64,000 bases of DNA, from contig JAFRNH010000096.1 of assembly GCA_017430235.1 (NCBI GenBank), positions 16,955 to 80,954 of the forward strand, read 5' to 3'. The position numbers and the translations under genes were made by a program. The DNA is from Paludibacteraceae bacterium. Its GTDB lineage: Bacteria > Bacteroidota > Bacteroidia > Bacteroidales > Paludibacteraceae. Positions 52,869-61,966 of the stretch are shown here, one piece after another (the stretch's first letter is position 1; every line of letters starts with the position of its first letter). The notes under the pieces are model-generated. The model had not been told where the DNA came from and searched no databases. It was given only the letters and a program-made list of their open reading frames with translations.

Positions 52869-53321
52869 TTACTTCTCCACAGGAATCTTTGCAATACGTC
52901 TTTCGTGTCTACCTCCCTCAAAATCAGTTGTTAGGAAAGCTTCCACGATTTCCAACGCTTTCTCTTTGGAGATGAAACGTGCAGGAATTCCAACAACGTT
53001 TGCATTGTTATGTTGTCTAGCCAATTTAGCAATCTCCACTTCCCATGAAAGAGCTGCACGGATACCTTGATGCTTGTTGCAAGTCATACTGATACCGTTA
53101 CCAGTTCCACAAATGGCGATACCACAATCGCATTCTCCCGCCTCTATGGAAAGAGCCATTGGATGTGCATAATCTGGATAATCACAACTATCCGTCGTAT
53201 TTGTTCCGAAATTACGGAAAGCTTGCACCTTATTTCCTAATTGTTCGATGATGTAATTTTTCACTTCCACACCCGCATGATCATTGCAAATGCCTACTAC
53301 TAATTCGTTTAATGCTTTCAT
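52869..53321 (-). CDS. rpiB: Ribose-5-phosphate isomerase B
   Basis: 150 residues of the RpiB/LacAB fold: VGICNDHAGVEVKN at the N-terminus, DYPDYAHPMA, and CGIAICGTGNGISMTCNKH with the active cysteine. It interconverts ribose 5-phosphate and ribulose 5-phosphate. It starts 18 bases after the parE stop, so the two are probably on one transcript. Confidence 0.93.
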   Translation of the reverse strand: MKALNELVVGICNDHAGVEVKNYIIEQLGNKVQAFRNFGTNTTDSCDYPDYAHPMALSIEAGECDCGIAICGTGNGISMTCNKHQGIRAALSWEVEIAKLARQHNNANVVGIPARFISKEKALEIVEAFLTTDFEGGRHERRIAKIPVEK

Positions 53322-53339
53322 ATGATAATATTTATTATT

Positions 53340-55229
53340 TTATTCTGTTGGTACATCTTCCTCAATCACAAGGTTGTCAATGATGAAGTCTCTTCTTTGA
53401 GGGGTATTCTTACCACGATAGAACTCCAACAACTCTGTGAAGGCATCTTCCTTGCGCAGAATTACCTGATCCAGCCGAATATCATCCCCAATAAAGCACT
53501 TGAACTCATCTGGGTCTATCTCTCCCAAACCTTTGAATCGAGTAATCTCAGCCTTGGCTCCAATTGTCTTTATAGCATTCACTCGCTCTTCATCCGTATA
53601 GCAATAGAATGTTTGCTTCTTATCTCTCACGCGGAACAACGGAGTCTGAAGAATATAGACATGTCCTTGTCTTACTAAATCGGGGAAGAACTGCAGGAAG
53701 AAGGTAAGCAACAACAATCGGATGTGCATACCATCATCATCGGCATCAGTGGCGATAATCACTTTATTATAACGAAGTCCCTCCATACCTTCTTCGATAT
53801 TCAAAGCGGCTTGAAGCAGGTTGTATTCTTCATTTTTGTAGACAATCTCACGCGTAGAACCCCAGCTATTCGGAGTCTTTCCACGAAGACTAAACACTGC
53901 CTGATAAGAGACATCACGGCATTTTGTGATAGATCCAGATGCAGAAAGTCCCTCCGTGATGAAGATGGACGAATCCGCCTGTCTGTCACCTTTCACATCA
54001 TTGTAATGGATTCGGCAGTCTCTCAGTTTCTTATTGCAAAGGCTCACCTTCTTAGCACGTTCGCGAGCTGCTTTTGTCACACCAGCGATGGCCTTACGTT
54101 CTTTCTCTGCTTCCTGAATCTTTTGAAGTAGGATATCAACTGTTTCCAAGTTCTTATGCAAATAGTTGTCCAACTCCTTTTTCACGAAGTCGTTTATAAA
54201 CTTATTGACAGATATGGTTCCTTCCAAATCCATATCTTTAGAACCCAATTTGGTTTTGGTCTGACTCTCGAAAACAGGTTCCTGAACGTTGACAGCAATC
54301 GCCGCAACTATTCCCTGACGGATGTCGGCCAATTCCATATTTTTATTATAGAACTCCTTAATGGTTTTACCCAATGCTTCACGAAAGGCAGATTGATGTG
54401 TTCCACCCTGTGTAGTGTATTGTCCATTCACAAAGGAGTAATAATCCTCTCCATACTGCTGACAGTGAGTGAAGGCAATCTCTATATCCTCACCTTTCAG
54501 ATGGATGATTGGATATAAGGCATCCTCAATCATTCTTTCTGACAAGAGGTCACGAAGTCCGTTCTTAGAATGGATTTTCTTTCCATTGAAATAGAGTGTC
54601 AAACCCGTATTTAGATAAGCATAGTTACGGAGCATGGTTTCGATAAACTCCTCGTTGTATTTATATCCGACAAAGAGTTTATATTTGGGGTCATCATCCG
54701 GGCGAAAGTACACAAGAGTACCATTAGGTTCGTCGGTATCCACCAAACCGGAATCGTGAACCAGCACGCCTCTTGAGAAATCTGCCGTTCTCACTTTCCC
54801 TTCACGGAAACTCTGAACACGGAATTCAGAAGAGAGAGCATTGACAGCTTTCGTACCAACACCATTCAGACCCACAGATTTCTTAAACACCTTGCTATCG
54901 TATTTACCTCCCGTATTCATCATAGATACCGCATCAATCATCTTTCCTTGGGGGATACCACGACCATAGTCACGTACGGTGATCGCACCATTTTCCAACT
55001 TGATGTCAATTTGTTTGCCGGCATTCATTCGGAACTCATCAACGCTGTTATCCAGCACCTCTTTCAGAAGCACATAAATACCATCGTCGAAATGAGATCC
55101 ATCACCTAACTTTCCAATGTACATACCAGGACGGAGGCGGACATGCTCCAACCCCTCCAAATGCTTGATACTATCGTCATCGTAGTCTCCGATCTGGGAG
55201 TTTTCTATTGCGAAATCTAAATCTGCCAT
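53340..55229 (-). CDS. parE: DNA topoisomerase IV subunit B (ParE/GyrB family)
   Basis: 629 residues from the ATG at 55229, chosen because an upstream TTG lies inside the -7 box. Type II topoisomerase ATPase features: [18 protein letters not shown] near the N-terminus, [17 protein letters not shown], and the Toprim stretch [12 protein letters not shown] and [12 protein letters not shown]. Length and lack of the long GyrB insert favour ParE over GyrB. parC is not in the window. rpiB follows. Confidence 0.9.
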   Translation of the reverse strand: MADLDFAIENSQIGDYDDDSIKHLEGLEHVRLRPGMYIGKLGDGSHFDDGIYVLLKEVLDNSVDEFRMNAGKQIDIKLENGAITVRDYGRGIPQGKMIDAVSMMNTGGKYDSKVFKKSVGLNGVGTKAVNALSSEFRVQSFREGKVRTADFSRGVLVHDSGLVDTDEPNGTLVYFRPDDDPKYKLFVGYKYNEEFIETMLRNYAYLNTGLTLYFNGKKIHSKNGLRDLLSERMIEDALYPIIHLKGEDIEIAFTHCQQYGEDYYSFVNGQYTTQGGTHQSAFREALGKTIKEFYNKNMELADIRQGIVAAIAVNVQEPVFESQTKTKLGSKDMDLEGTISVNKFINDFVKKELDNYLHKNLETVDILLQKIQEAEKERKAIAGVTKAARERAKKVSLCNKKLRDCRIHYNDVKGDRQADSSIFITEGLSASGSITKCRDVSYQAVFSLRGKTPNSWGSTREIVYKNEEYNLLQAALNIEEGMEGLRYNKVIIATDADDDGMHIRLLLLTFFLQFFPDLVRQGHVYILQTPLFRVRDKKQTFYCYTDEERVNAIKTIGAKAEITRFKGLGEIDPDEFKCFIGDDIRLDQVILRKEDAFTELLEFYRGKNTPQRRDFIIDNLVIEEDVPTE

Positions 55230-55244
55230 ATATACATTTTTTGG

Positions 55245-55252
55245 CAAAGATA
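55245..55252 (-). promoter_or_regulatory. -7 box of parE
   Basis: CAAAGATA reads TATCTTTG on the minus strand, 15 bases before the ATG at 55229. This rules out the TTG at 55247 as start. Confidence 0.55.
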
Positions 55253-55359
55253 CAATTTTTTAGTGGATTATGCTTAACCATTTGAACGAGTTTTATTTGG
55301 AGAATACTACTCACAAACGAATAATCGTCACTAAATTTTATAATATCAATCGTTTTTTA

Positions 55360-55367
55360 TACCTTTG
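55360..55367 (+). promoter_or_regulatory. -7 box of the DUF4348-like gene
   Basis: TACCTTTG, 68 bases before the ATG at 55436. No clear -33 element. Confidence 0.45.
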
Positions 55368-55435
55368 TCAGACTATGTTTATATAATTTAGTGGCAAGTA
55401 AGTAAGATCGGATGAAATTTCAAATTGGTAAAAAT

Positions 55436-56023
55436 ATGAAAAGATGGGTGCTTATGCTCCCTTTGTTCTCCTTTATCCATGCGTATGGAGAAGAGGAGTT
55501 CTCTTCGTATTTTATCGACTATGTAGATCATGGGAAAAAAGCCACTGTTGGTGTCGTTTGCATCGACTCTTTTGCACTGAACAACAAAGAGACCAGTTGC
55601 GAGGTGACGTTTTACAAAACATCACAGAAAAGCGTCGAACGAAGAATGCTATTCCAAAACAAAGGTGGGTGGCGCACTGCTTCGAAAGATCTTGGTCCAA
55701 AGATGAACGAACAAGACCAAGTTTTTATCGATTTTATCAACCAATTTTCTTCCAGCAAGGAATTTCAATTCAATCATATCATCTTCCCTCTTCCTGTAAG
55801 GGTTAAAGAGGCGGATGGTGCATCAAAGAAAAAGCTTGTTATGCCACGCGACTGGGAGATGCTCAACTACTCCCAATTATGCAATATGCTCTATGCCGTT
55901 CAATCGGGACGAGAAGGGAACAACCGAAAAATATACATCTACCACCGAGGCGTACTCCAAGCCTTTTACAACTTCATCTATATCAACAAGAATTGGTATT
56001 TGATTGAGATTGAGATTTTCTAA
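55436..56023 (+). CDS. Secreted DUF4348-like protein
   Basis: 195 residues from the ATG at 55436 (MKRWVLMLPLFSFIHAYG, a signal peptide). An ATG at 55412 would add eight residues before it. FINQFSSSKEFQFNHIIFPLPV (about 104-125) fits the DUF4348 core, in which a helix is followed by 'F..sRI.FPL'. The C-terminus NFIYINKNWYLIEIEIF is also typical. Periplasmic, function unknown. A dispersed repeat follows directly. Confidence 0.65.
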   Translation: MKRWVLMLPLFSFIHAYGEEEFSSYFIDYVDHGKKATVGVVCIDSFALNNKETSCEVTFYKTSQKSVERRMLFQNKGGWRTASKDLGPKMNEQDQVFIDFINQFSSSKEFQFNHIIFPLPVRVKEADGASKKKLVMPRDWEMLNYSQLCNMLYAVQSGREGNNRKIYIYHRGVLQAFYNFIYINKNWYLIEIEIF

Positions 56024-56034
56024 GGTGAAACGCA

Positions 56035-56104
56035 ACGGACGCGGCACACCACAACAAAAACGAAACACAACAACGGAAACGGACGCGGCACACCACGTCC
56101 CTAC
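56035..56104. repeat. REP-like palindromic repeat, copies 2 (partial) and 3
   Basis: ACGGACGCGGCACACCAC occurs at 56035-56052 and again at 56079-56096, where it continues GTCCCTAC to 56104. The full copy is the inverted form of the element at 9341-9366 with one mismatch. A CAACAAAAACGAAACACAAC-type spacer separates the two. This suggests serial decay or tandem growth of the element. Confidence 0.72.
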
Positions 56105-56162
56105 AAACCAAAATCCTACGAAATGAATTTATTTATAGAACGCATTTAGCATTCCTACTGCA

Positions 56163-57173
56163 TTATTTCAGCCATCCCTCTTTGCGATACCAATCAATGC
56201 ATTCCTTCATGCCTCGCTCCAAAGGATAATCAGCCTTGAATCCAAGGTCATTCTTCAATGGTTCTATATCACATTTCCAGTTCTTCGCCACAAGAATATT
56301 GTATTTATCTATGTTGAGCGTTGGGGTCACACCCATCCATCCGCCCACCTTATCAAAGGCATAGCATACTCCCTTAGCAAGGAATTCAGGTATCTTAAGC
56401 GTGAGTGCCTTCACACCCAGCAATCGTTTGCAAAGTGCTGCATAATCGTCGGAAGTCCACACATCCCCATCTGCCACAAAATAGGCTTTGCCAAAGGCTT
56501 TTTTCTCAATAGCGAGGAAGATGGTCTTCACCAAGTCCTTCACATAGATGAAAGTGATGTATTGTGGGTCATAGCCAATACCTGGATTTAAATGGTTGGA
56601 AAGGGTTTGTAACATAACAAAATAGTCCTTCTCTTTCGGACCATAAACGCCAGTCGGACGAAGAATCGTATAAGGGAACTTCTCCACATCCAAAGAGCGA
56701 AGGAAGTTTTCCGACTTCAATTTGCTCTTTCCATAATAGGTGTTGGGTGTTGGCGTATCATCCAGTTTAATCTCTTTTAATGTCACCTTATCACCATCGC
56801 CAAAGGCGGAAAGACTACTCATATAGACAAAATGATCAGGCACCATTTCCGTCTCGATAAGCGCATTCACAAGGTTTTGCGTATATTGAAAATTGACCAC
56901 ATCGAAGTCTGTTTTTTGCTTACACTTGGTCAATCCCATCGTATGAACAACATAATCCCACTTACCAATGGATTCCTTTTGTTGAAGGAAAAGTGCTTTC
57001 AGTTTTTCCTTATCCGCATAAGGAAGGTCTATAAAATTAGGATTCAATCCTTTTAGATTATCTTTGCTACTGGATGAACGCATGGCAGCCCATACTTCGA
57101 AACCTCTGGTGAGGGCCTCTTCCACAACAAAACTACCAATAAAGCCATTGGCACCCGTGATAAGTATTTTCAT
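56163..57173 (-). CDS. NAD-dependent epimerase/dehydratase family protein
   Basis: 336 residues of the extended SDR type. NAD-binding ITGANGFIGSFVVEEAL at the N-terminus, active-site YGKSKLKSE (Tyr and Lys of YxxxK) near 148, and LRPTGVYGPKEKDYF. The substrate is probably a nucleotide sugar or a sterol/lipid-type molecule; the sequence does not decide. It follows ubiE/menG by 59 bases in the same direction, so a shared transcript is possible. Confidence 0.85.
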   Translation of the reverse strand: MKILITGANGFIGSFVVEEALTRGFEVWAAMRSSSSKDNLKGLNPNFIDLPYADKEKLKALFLQQKESIGKWDYVVHTMGLTKCKQKTDFDVVNFQYTQNLVNALIETEMVPDHFVYMSSLSAFGDGDKVTLKEIKLDDTPTPNTYYGKSKLKSENFLRSLDVEKFPYTILRPTGVYGPKEKDYFVMLQTLSNHLNPGIGYDPQYITFIYVKDLVKTIFLAIEKKAFGKAYFVADGDVWTSDDYAALCKRLLGVKALTLKIPEFLAKGVCYAFDKVGGWMGVTPTLNIDKYNILVAKNWKCDIEPLKNDLGFKADYPLERGMKECIDWYRKEGWLK

Positions 57174-57232
57174 GTATCTAATTGTTATTGATTATGTTTG
57201 TAAAAGTATAAAATTAAAGAATACGAGACACT

Positions 57233-57973
57233 CTATTTGACAGCCAAATAGAAGGTACACGTCTGCATGGTGAACTTTTTTATTTCCACAGAAGAAAAGC
57301 CACAACTGAGCAACAACTGGCGCATTCTCTCACCTTGAGGGAATGCAGCAATCGAGTTAGGCAAATAATCGTAGGCTAACTGATCCTTAGACTTTATTTT
57401 AGCAAGAATCGGAATACAAAGCTTCGTATAGAGTTTATACCCAATTTTAAAGAACCAATTTTCAGGTTCAGTCATTTCGAGAATCGCCACTACGCCCTCT
57501 TTACGGAGCACCCGACAGATTTCACTCAATCCCTTGCTGAGACTAGAGAAATTGCGAACCCCAAAAGCCACAGTAACAGCATCGAAAGAGTCGGAAGGCA
57601 AAGAGAGTTCCGTAGCATCCTCATATTGAAAGGAGATTTTGTCGGAGAGTCCCAATCGTTGCACCTTTTCACGACCCACATTCATCATTCCTTCAGAGAT
57701 ATCTACGCCCAGCAAGTAATCAGGATTTAATGAGAGACCTGCCACAATAGCAAAATCGCCCGTACCCGTAGCCACATCCAAGATTCGTTTAGGAGAGAAG
57801 GAGGCCAATCGTTCAATAGCCTTACGTCTCCATCGACGGTCCTGTCCCAATGACATAAGGTGATTCATTGGGTCGTAAGCTCCGGCAATGCGATCAAACA
57901 TTTTGGAAATCTGTTCTTTTTTGCTCTCTTTGGAGTCGTAAGGGAGTACCTCCTCACACTTAAATTCAGACAT
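57233..57973 (-). CDS. menG: Demethylmenaquinone methyltransferase
   Basis: 246 residues with the UbiE/MenG motifs: DRIAGAYDPMNHLMSLGQDR, then ILDVATGTGDFAI for SAM binding, and VAFGVRNFSSLSKGL. It carries out the last step of menaquinone synthesis, C-methylation of demethylmenaquinone. Bacteroidetes use menaquinone, hence menG rather than ubiE. First gene ahead of the epimerase. Confidence 0.92.
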   Translation of the reverse strand: MSEFKCEEVLPYDSKESKKEQISKMFDRIAGAYDPMNHLMSLGQDRRWRRKAIERLASFSPKRILDVATGTGDFAIVAGLSLNPDYLLGVDISEGMMNVGREKVQRLGLSDKISFQYEDATELSLPSDSFDAVTVAFGVRNFSSLSKGLSEICRVLRKEGVVAILEMTEPENWFFKIGYKLYTKLCIPILAKIKSKDQLAYDYLPNSIAAFPQGERMRQLLLSCGFSSVEIKKFTMQTCTFYLAVK

Positions 57974-58130
57974 ATTTATAAATTATAACGAACCGGTGAA
58001 TTTACAAAACTCACTCTTAAACCAATAAGGGACTACCCCTCACTGCAAAGTTACTAAATTGGAGTTTGTCTGACAAGCATGCAAAGGCAAAATGTTACGA
58101 AATGATATCGTTAGTCATTCAGATTTATTA

Positions 58131-58138
58131 TATATTTG
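58131..58138 (+). promoter_or_regulatory. -7 box of the SIS-domain isomerase gene
   Basis: TATATTTG, 16 bases before the ATG at 58155. It excludes the upstream ATG at 58092 as start. Confidence 0.55.
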
Positions 58139-58154
58139 CACGGTTAAATATAAG

Positions 58155-58769
58155 ATGGGCATGAATCAAGAGATACAAGAGATACTGAAGCACGAAGCAG
58201 AGGCGGTGTTGAACATCCCGGTAACGGATCAGTTTGAGAAAGCAATCGATATGATTGTCGAGCAAGTGCATAAGAAGAAAGGCAAGTTGGTGACCAGTGG
58301 CATGGGCAAAGCAGGTCAGATTGCATTAAACATTGCCACAACCTTTAGTTCCACCGGAACGCCATCCGTATTTTTACATCCAAGCGAAGCGCAACATGGC
58401 GACCTTGGATTAATCCAACCCAATGACATCATGCTATTGATATCCAATTCGGGCAAGACTAGAGAGATTGTTGAGTTGGTTTCCTTAGCGAGAGGATTAT
58501 ACCCTTCCATTAAATTCATTGTCATCACAGGAAATGCAGATAGCCTATTGGCAGTAGAAGCCGATGCTTTGCTATACACAGGCAATCCTAAAGAGGTGTG
58601 CACATTGGGCTTGACCCCAACCACCTCCACAACGATTATGACCGTGATAGGTGACATTCTCGTTGTCAGCACAATGAAGAAAATTCACTTCACAAATGAA
58701 GAGTACGCAAAACGCCATCACGGAGGGTACTTGGGAGAAAAATCACGAGAGCAGAGCAAAAAAGTATAG
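58155..58769 (+). CDS. SIS-domain sugar phosphate isomerase (KpsF/GutQ-like, no CBS domains)
   Basis: 204 residues from the ATG at 58155 (a second ATG at 58161 is possible). SIS-domain features: GKLVTSGMGKAGQIALNIA, HPSEAQHGDLGLIQPND, and SNSGKTREIVEL. TPTTSTTIMTVIGD in the C-terminal part is typical of arabinose-5-phosphate isomerases. The CBS pair found in KdsD/KpsF is absent, as in many Bacteroidetes proteins. It probably makes arabinose 5-phosphate for Kdo or a related sugar. Confidence 0.85.
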   Translation: MGMNQEIQEILKHEAEAVLNIPVTDQFEKAIDMIVEQVHKKKGKLVTSGMGKAGQIALNIATTFSSTGTPSVFLHPSEAQHGDLGLIQPNDIMLLISNSGKTREIVELVSLARGLYPSIKFIVITGNADSLLAVEADALLYTGNPKEVCTLGLTPTTSTTIMTVIGDILVVSTMKKIHFTNEEYAKRHHGGYLGEKSREQSKKV

Positions 58770-58776
58770 AAAAATT

Positions 58777-58806
58777 TTGTATATGTGATTTTTTGCACTA
58801 CCTTTG
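58777..58806 (+). promoter_or_regulatory. Promoter of tRNA-Glu and rpsT
   Basis: TTG (58777-58779), 19 bases, TACCTTTG (58799-58806). It lies 44 bases ahead of the tRNA. Confidence 0.65.
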
Positions 58807-58850
58807 CACCGCATTTGAGAAATTTCGGTTAATCAATGCAAAAACAGGCT

Positions 58851-58922
58851 GGCCTCTTCGTCTATCGGCTAGGACAAGAGATTTTCATTCTCTAAAGAGG
58901 GGTTCGATTCCCCTAGAGGCTA
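58851..58922 (+). tRNA. tRNA-Glu (anticodon UUC)
   Basis: 72 bases, folds as a cloverleaf: acceptor GGCCTCT with AGAGGCT (first pair G-U), anticodon stem AGAGA/TCTCT around loop TTTTCAT with anticodon TTC, and T arm GGGG-TTCGATT-CCCC (7-base loop plus stem). The discriminator is A, and CCA is not encoded. It is followed closely by rpsT, possibly in the same transcript. Confidence 0.93.
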
Positions 58923-58956
58923 CTAATAAAAAATAATAAAGAAATAAAGTAAAAAG

Positions 58957-59208
58957 ATGGCAAATCACAAATCATCAATCAAGAGAATCAGACAAACTGA
59001 GAAGAGAAGATTGCAAAATAGATATTATGCTAAGACTGCTCGTAATGCAGTTCGCGATTTGCGCGCTACAAGCGATAAGAAAGCAGCTGAAGAGGCATAT
59101 CCAAAAGTATCTTCTATGTTGGATAAATTGGTTAAGACTCACGTTATTCATAAAAACAAAGCTTCTAACTTGAAGTCTAAGTTGGCTAAGATGATTAACA
59201 AACTTTAA
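58957..59208 (+). CDS. rpsT: 30S ribosomal protein S20
   Basis: 83 residues. [18 protein letters not shown] is the S20 N-terminus, and the rest is helical and strongly basic, as in all S20. It binds 16S rRNA early in assembly. Followed by a strong terminator. Confidence 0.97.
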   Translation: MANHKSSIKRIRQTEKRRLQNRYYAKTARNAVRDLRATSDKKAAEEAYPKVSSMLDKLVKTHVIHKNKASNLKSKLAKMINKL

Positions 59209-59230
59209 TCAGTTTAGTTATATCGAATAG

Positions 59231-59261
59231 AAAGTTCCATAATTTTATGGAACTTTTTTTT
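59231..59261 (+). terminator. Terminator of rpsT
   Basis: AAAGTTCCATAA (59231-59242) and TTATGGAACTTT (59245-59256), followed by T residues. Confidence 0.9.
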
Positions 59262-59328
59262 GTTTTTTAGGGGAAGACATTTCATTTTTATTTATTTTTG
59301 TAAAAACCACAATTTAAATCAAATACAC

Positions 59329-59763
59329 ATGAAAGGTATATTCAACAAATTCTTATTGGTACTTAGTTCATTAATTGGTGGAGGAACCGCATGTACTTCC
59401 GTCTTTGAAGAACCTGACGAATATGGATGCCCTCATGCAGACTATGTCGTACGAGGCAATGTCGTAGATGAAAGCACCAAAGAACCAATTGCGGGAGCAG
59501 ATGTCATTGTGAGTCGAGGCAACAGAAATTACCATGGCGAAGAGACAGACACTGTCCAGACCAATGAAAAGGGCGTTTTCGTTGACGCATGGTCCACCTC
59601 CTGCGGACTGTACGATAACGTCACCATAGACACAGACGTGGAGGGATACGAAAAAAGTTCGATGGAGGTAACTCTCAAAGATGTCGCGTATGTCGGCAAG
59701 CATGATTGGTACGAAGGCAAGAAAGAAAAGAGCGTCACAATAGAACTAAAGAAAAAACAATAA
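59329..59763 (+). CDS. Radical SAM-associated putative lipoprotein, copy 1
   Basis: 144 residues from the ATG at 59329; the in-frame upstream codons to 59260 are not used. An imperfect lipobox (GTAC, about residue 22) ends the signal peptide. The family marker EYGCPHADYVVRGNVVD (about 32-48) is followed by a carboxypeptidase-regulatory-like beta sandwich with DESTKEPIAGADV. Bacteroidetes proteins of this type are typically paired with a radical SAM enzyme; none is present in the window. Its paralogue is next door. Function unknown. Confidence 0.78.
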   Translation: MKGIFNKFLLVLSSLIGGGTACTSVFEEPDEYGCPHADYVVRGNVVDESTKEPIAGADVIVSRGNRNYHGEETDTVQTNEKGVFVDAWSTSCGLYDNVTIDTDVEGYEKSSMEVTLKDVAYVGKHDWYEGKKEKSVTIELKKKQ

Positions 59764-59785
59764 TCTTCTTTGTCAGCAGAGACGC

Positions 59786-60205
59786 ATGAGAAATTTTTTC
59801 AATAAAATTTTATTGTTTCTGACCTCCTTAGTGAATGGTTCGTGCGACCTTTCGCTTGAGGCTCGCGCAGAATACGGATGCCCACATGCCAACTATTCGC
59901 TACGAGGAACCGTCATAGACGAAACCACAAAAGAACCGATTAAAGGAGCCTCTGTCACCGTCATCAGCCAAACAAAATACCATGAATTCACAGACAAAGT
60001 GCAGACTGACGAGAATGGCGTCTTCGTTGATAATTGGGATGCGAGAGACGAATCCTACGATTCCGTGACAGTAAACACAGTCATGCAAGGATATGAAGAA
60101 GATACGACCGTTGTCTCTTTCCTAGATATGGATTACGTCGGCGGACACAAGTGGTATAAGGGGGAAAAAGAAAAGAATATTACAATCGAAATGGTAAAGC
60201 AATAA
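59786..60205 (+). CDS. Radical SAM-associated putative lipoprotein, copy 2
   Basis: 139 residues. Signal peptide with NGSC near residue 20. EYGCPHANYSLRGTVIDE (about 30-47) and the DETTKEPIKGASV loop match copy 1, as do VQTDENGVFVDNW and the ending HKWYKGEKEKNITIEM. It starts 22 bases after copy 1, so the two arose by tandem duplication and are co-transcribed. They differ mostly in the middle loops. Function unknown. Confidence 0.78.
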   Translation: MRNFFNKILLFLTSLVNGSCDLSLEARAEYGCPHANYSLRGTVIDETTKEPIKGASVTVISQTKYHEFTDKVQTDENGVFVDNWDARDESYDSVTVNTVMQGYEEDTTVVSFLDMDYVGGHKWYKGEKEKNITIEMVKQ

Positions 60206-60276
60206 CCATCCCTATCGTATGAATTTTGATATACGTCAATAAATAATGACGATGGGGTAAAAAAGATTGGCGTTCT

Positions 60277-60308
60277 CCATTAAGTAACGTAACTATTCTT
60301 TATATTTG
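60277..60308 (+). promoter_or_regulatory. Promoter of the membrane AraC regulator
   Basis: TTG (60277-60279), 21 bases, TATATTTG (60301-60308), 77 bases before the ATG at 60385. Confidence 0.5.
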
Positions 60309-60384
60309 AAATACATATAATGCAACATAATGGTGAGTTTAATGCATTATTTAACAAAGGCTGATTCCAAGTTTTACATTAAAA

Positions 60385-61524
60385 ATGAGTGAAATATTTA
60401 AGTTGTCGTATTATGCACTTGCAGTGTCATTATTTTTGCTAGCGATAGTATTTTTATTTGTCCCTCTACCAAAGCATGAAGGAATACGTAATTTTCGCAT
60501 ATCACTGAGAGTTTTGTCGTTTTCCTATTTATTCTTGGGGGCTTACTGCATCATCAAGTCCAACTACCCTATTCAGTTGATTAGTTTCCCATTCTTGATT
60601 GCCTCCATATTTCAGGCACATCTGTTGGGAATGTCACACATCAACATGGTGAATCCAAAGATTATAAATCGATCCTATATAATACGGAAATTCACTCCTG
60701 TATTTGCCTTTATTGGGTTGTACATTATTATTCGATGTTTTGAAACTCACATACCTGTCTATTATGACAATTTGTTCTTGTCCTTAGGAGAGAATGGCCA
60801 ATTCCACTGGGAAGTACTGTTGAGAATGGCTGGATTGATCTATTTCGTCGTTATATCTTATCAATATATTGTTCAATATTTCCGAGAGGAACGTGAGTGT
60901 AGAAACAGGTTAAGTGAATACTCCGCTGATGAGAACCTATTTAAAGGAATATTTTTCATTCATCTCTCCTTCTGGTTTGTGATAGGCATTGCCACCACAG
61001 CTGTTTTGATCACATTTTGTTTAGATATATGTTTCTGTACGATTCTCAATTTCTTGATGTTGTCGTTGTATATAGTGGTCGGCATACTCTATATGCAATA
61101 TCCAAAAATCTTCTACAGCATCTATGAATCGGGCGATGTGGATTTAAATCACAACGAGAAAACTGTAGACAATGCAAAAAACAATGAGTGGGAGAAATGG
61201 AAGAAAGATATACTCTCCTCTCATATTTATCGCAAAGAGGGAATTACAATTTACCAGATAAGTCAGGAGCTATCCATGGAGAGGAAGCAACTCTCCTACT
61301 TCATCAACACAAAAGAGAAATGTAATTTCAACACGTTCATCAACAGACTTCGAATAGAAGATGCTCAAAAAATGGTTATCGAGCACCCTGAATATTCATT
61401 CTTTGAGATTGCGTTGCTTGTAGGTTATACCGACCAAGCAAACTTCAGTAGGAAATTCAAAGAGACAACGGGCGTTTCTCCTTCGGAATACAAGAAGGGT
61501 CTACGAACCAATAGCAAAGAATAG
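60385..61524 (+). CDS. Membrane-anchored AraC-family transcription regulator
   Basis: 379 residues. About seven hydrophobic segments occupy residues 8-248. A charged linker (about 249-280) leads to two AraC helix-turn-helix motifs: GITIYQISQELSMERKQLSY (about 288-307) and FFEIALLVGYTDQANFSRKF (about 338-357), ending GVSPSEYKKGL. It should sit in the inner membrane and bind DNA from its cytoplasmic tail. The signal sensed is unknown. It follows the lipoprotein pair, which could be its target, but this is inference. Confidence 0.85.
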   Translation: MSEIFKLSYYALAVSLFLLAIVFLFVPLPKHEGIRNFRISLRVLSFSYLFLGAYCIIKSNYPIQLISFPFLIASIFQAHLLGMSHINMVNPKIINRSYIIRKFTPVFAFIGLYIIIRCFETHIPVYYDNLFLSLGENGQFHWEVLLRMAGLIYFVVISYQYIVQYFREERECRNRLSEYSADENLFKGIFFIHLSFWFVIGIATTAVLITFCLDICFCTILNFLMLSLYIVVGILYMQYPKIFYSIYESGDVDLNHNEKTVDNAKNNEWEKWKKDILSSHIYRKEGITIYQISQELSMERKQLSYFINTKEKCNFNTFINRLRIEDAQKMVIEHPEYSFFEIALLVGYTDQANFSRKFKETTGVSPSEYKKGLRTNSKE

Positions 61525-61539
61525 TCATTTTGCCATTTA

Positions 61540-61729
61540 ATCACGTCATCGGTCGGAACAAATCCGACCGTATATGCCTCATTGCTGTTCTAGAAGACGA
61601 TCACAGAACATTTTACATGTTCCCGACAATCTCTCCTTCCGGAGTCATTGCTGCAAATTTCCCTTTATTTAAATCAATACAGGGCTTGTAATTTGTAAAC
61701 AAAATTACAGTTTAACTATTGCTCACAAA
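61540..61729 (-). ncRNA. Possible small transcript between the AraC gene and the AspT-type gene
   Basis: The minus strand carries TTTG (61729-61726), 18 bases, TAATTTTG (61707-61700), a good promoter pointing into a 442-base gene-free stretch. Downstream there is only an 11-codon frame (MTPEGEIVGNM) and two hairpins; the second is GGTCGGA-TTTGT-TCCGACC (61569-61551). There is no T-run after it. It may be an sRNA, a decayed gene or nothing. The rest of 61525-61966 shows no other feature. Confidence 0.3.
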
Positions 61730-61966
61730 GATACTAGAAAAAAGGGTTTCAAATTTGTCTAATCGAGTTGTGGGGCGAAATAAATTCGACAAATTGCCGA
61801 ATTTTTCGATGAAAAGGGATTTTTTCAATTAGGGGCTTTATAAACTCTTCTGCTCGTTTTGATACTTTTCTACATCTTGTTGTTTGAGATTTTGTCACAG
61901 CAAAGAAGACAATGAGCACATTGTTTCTCTACAAAATTCAAAATATCCACGATGTGAGTTGACAAT

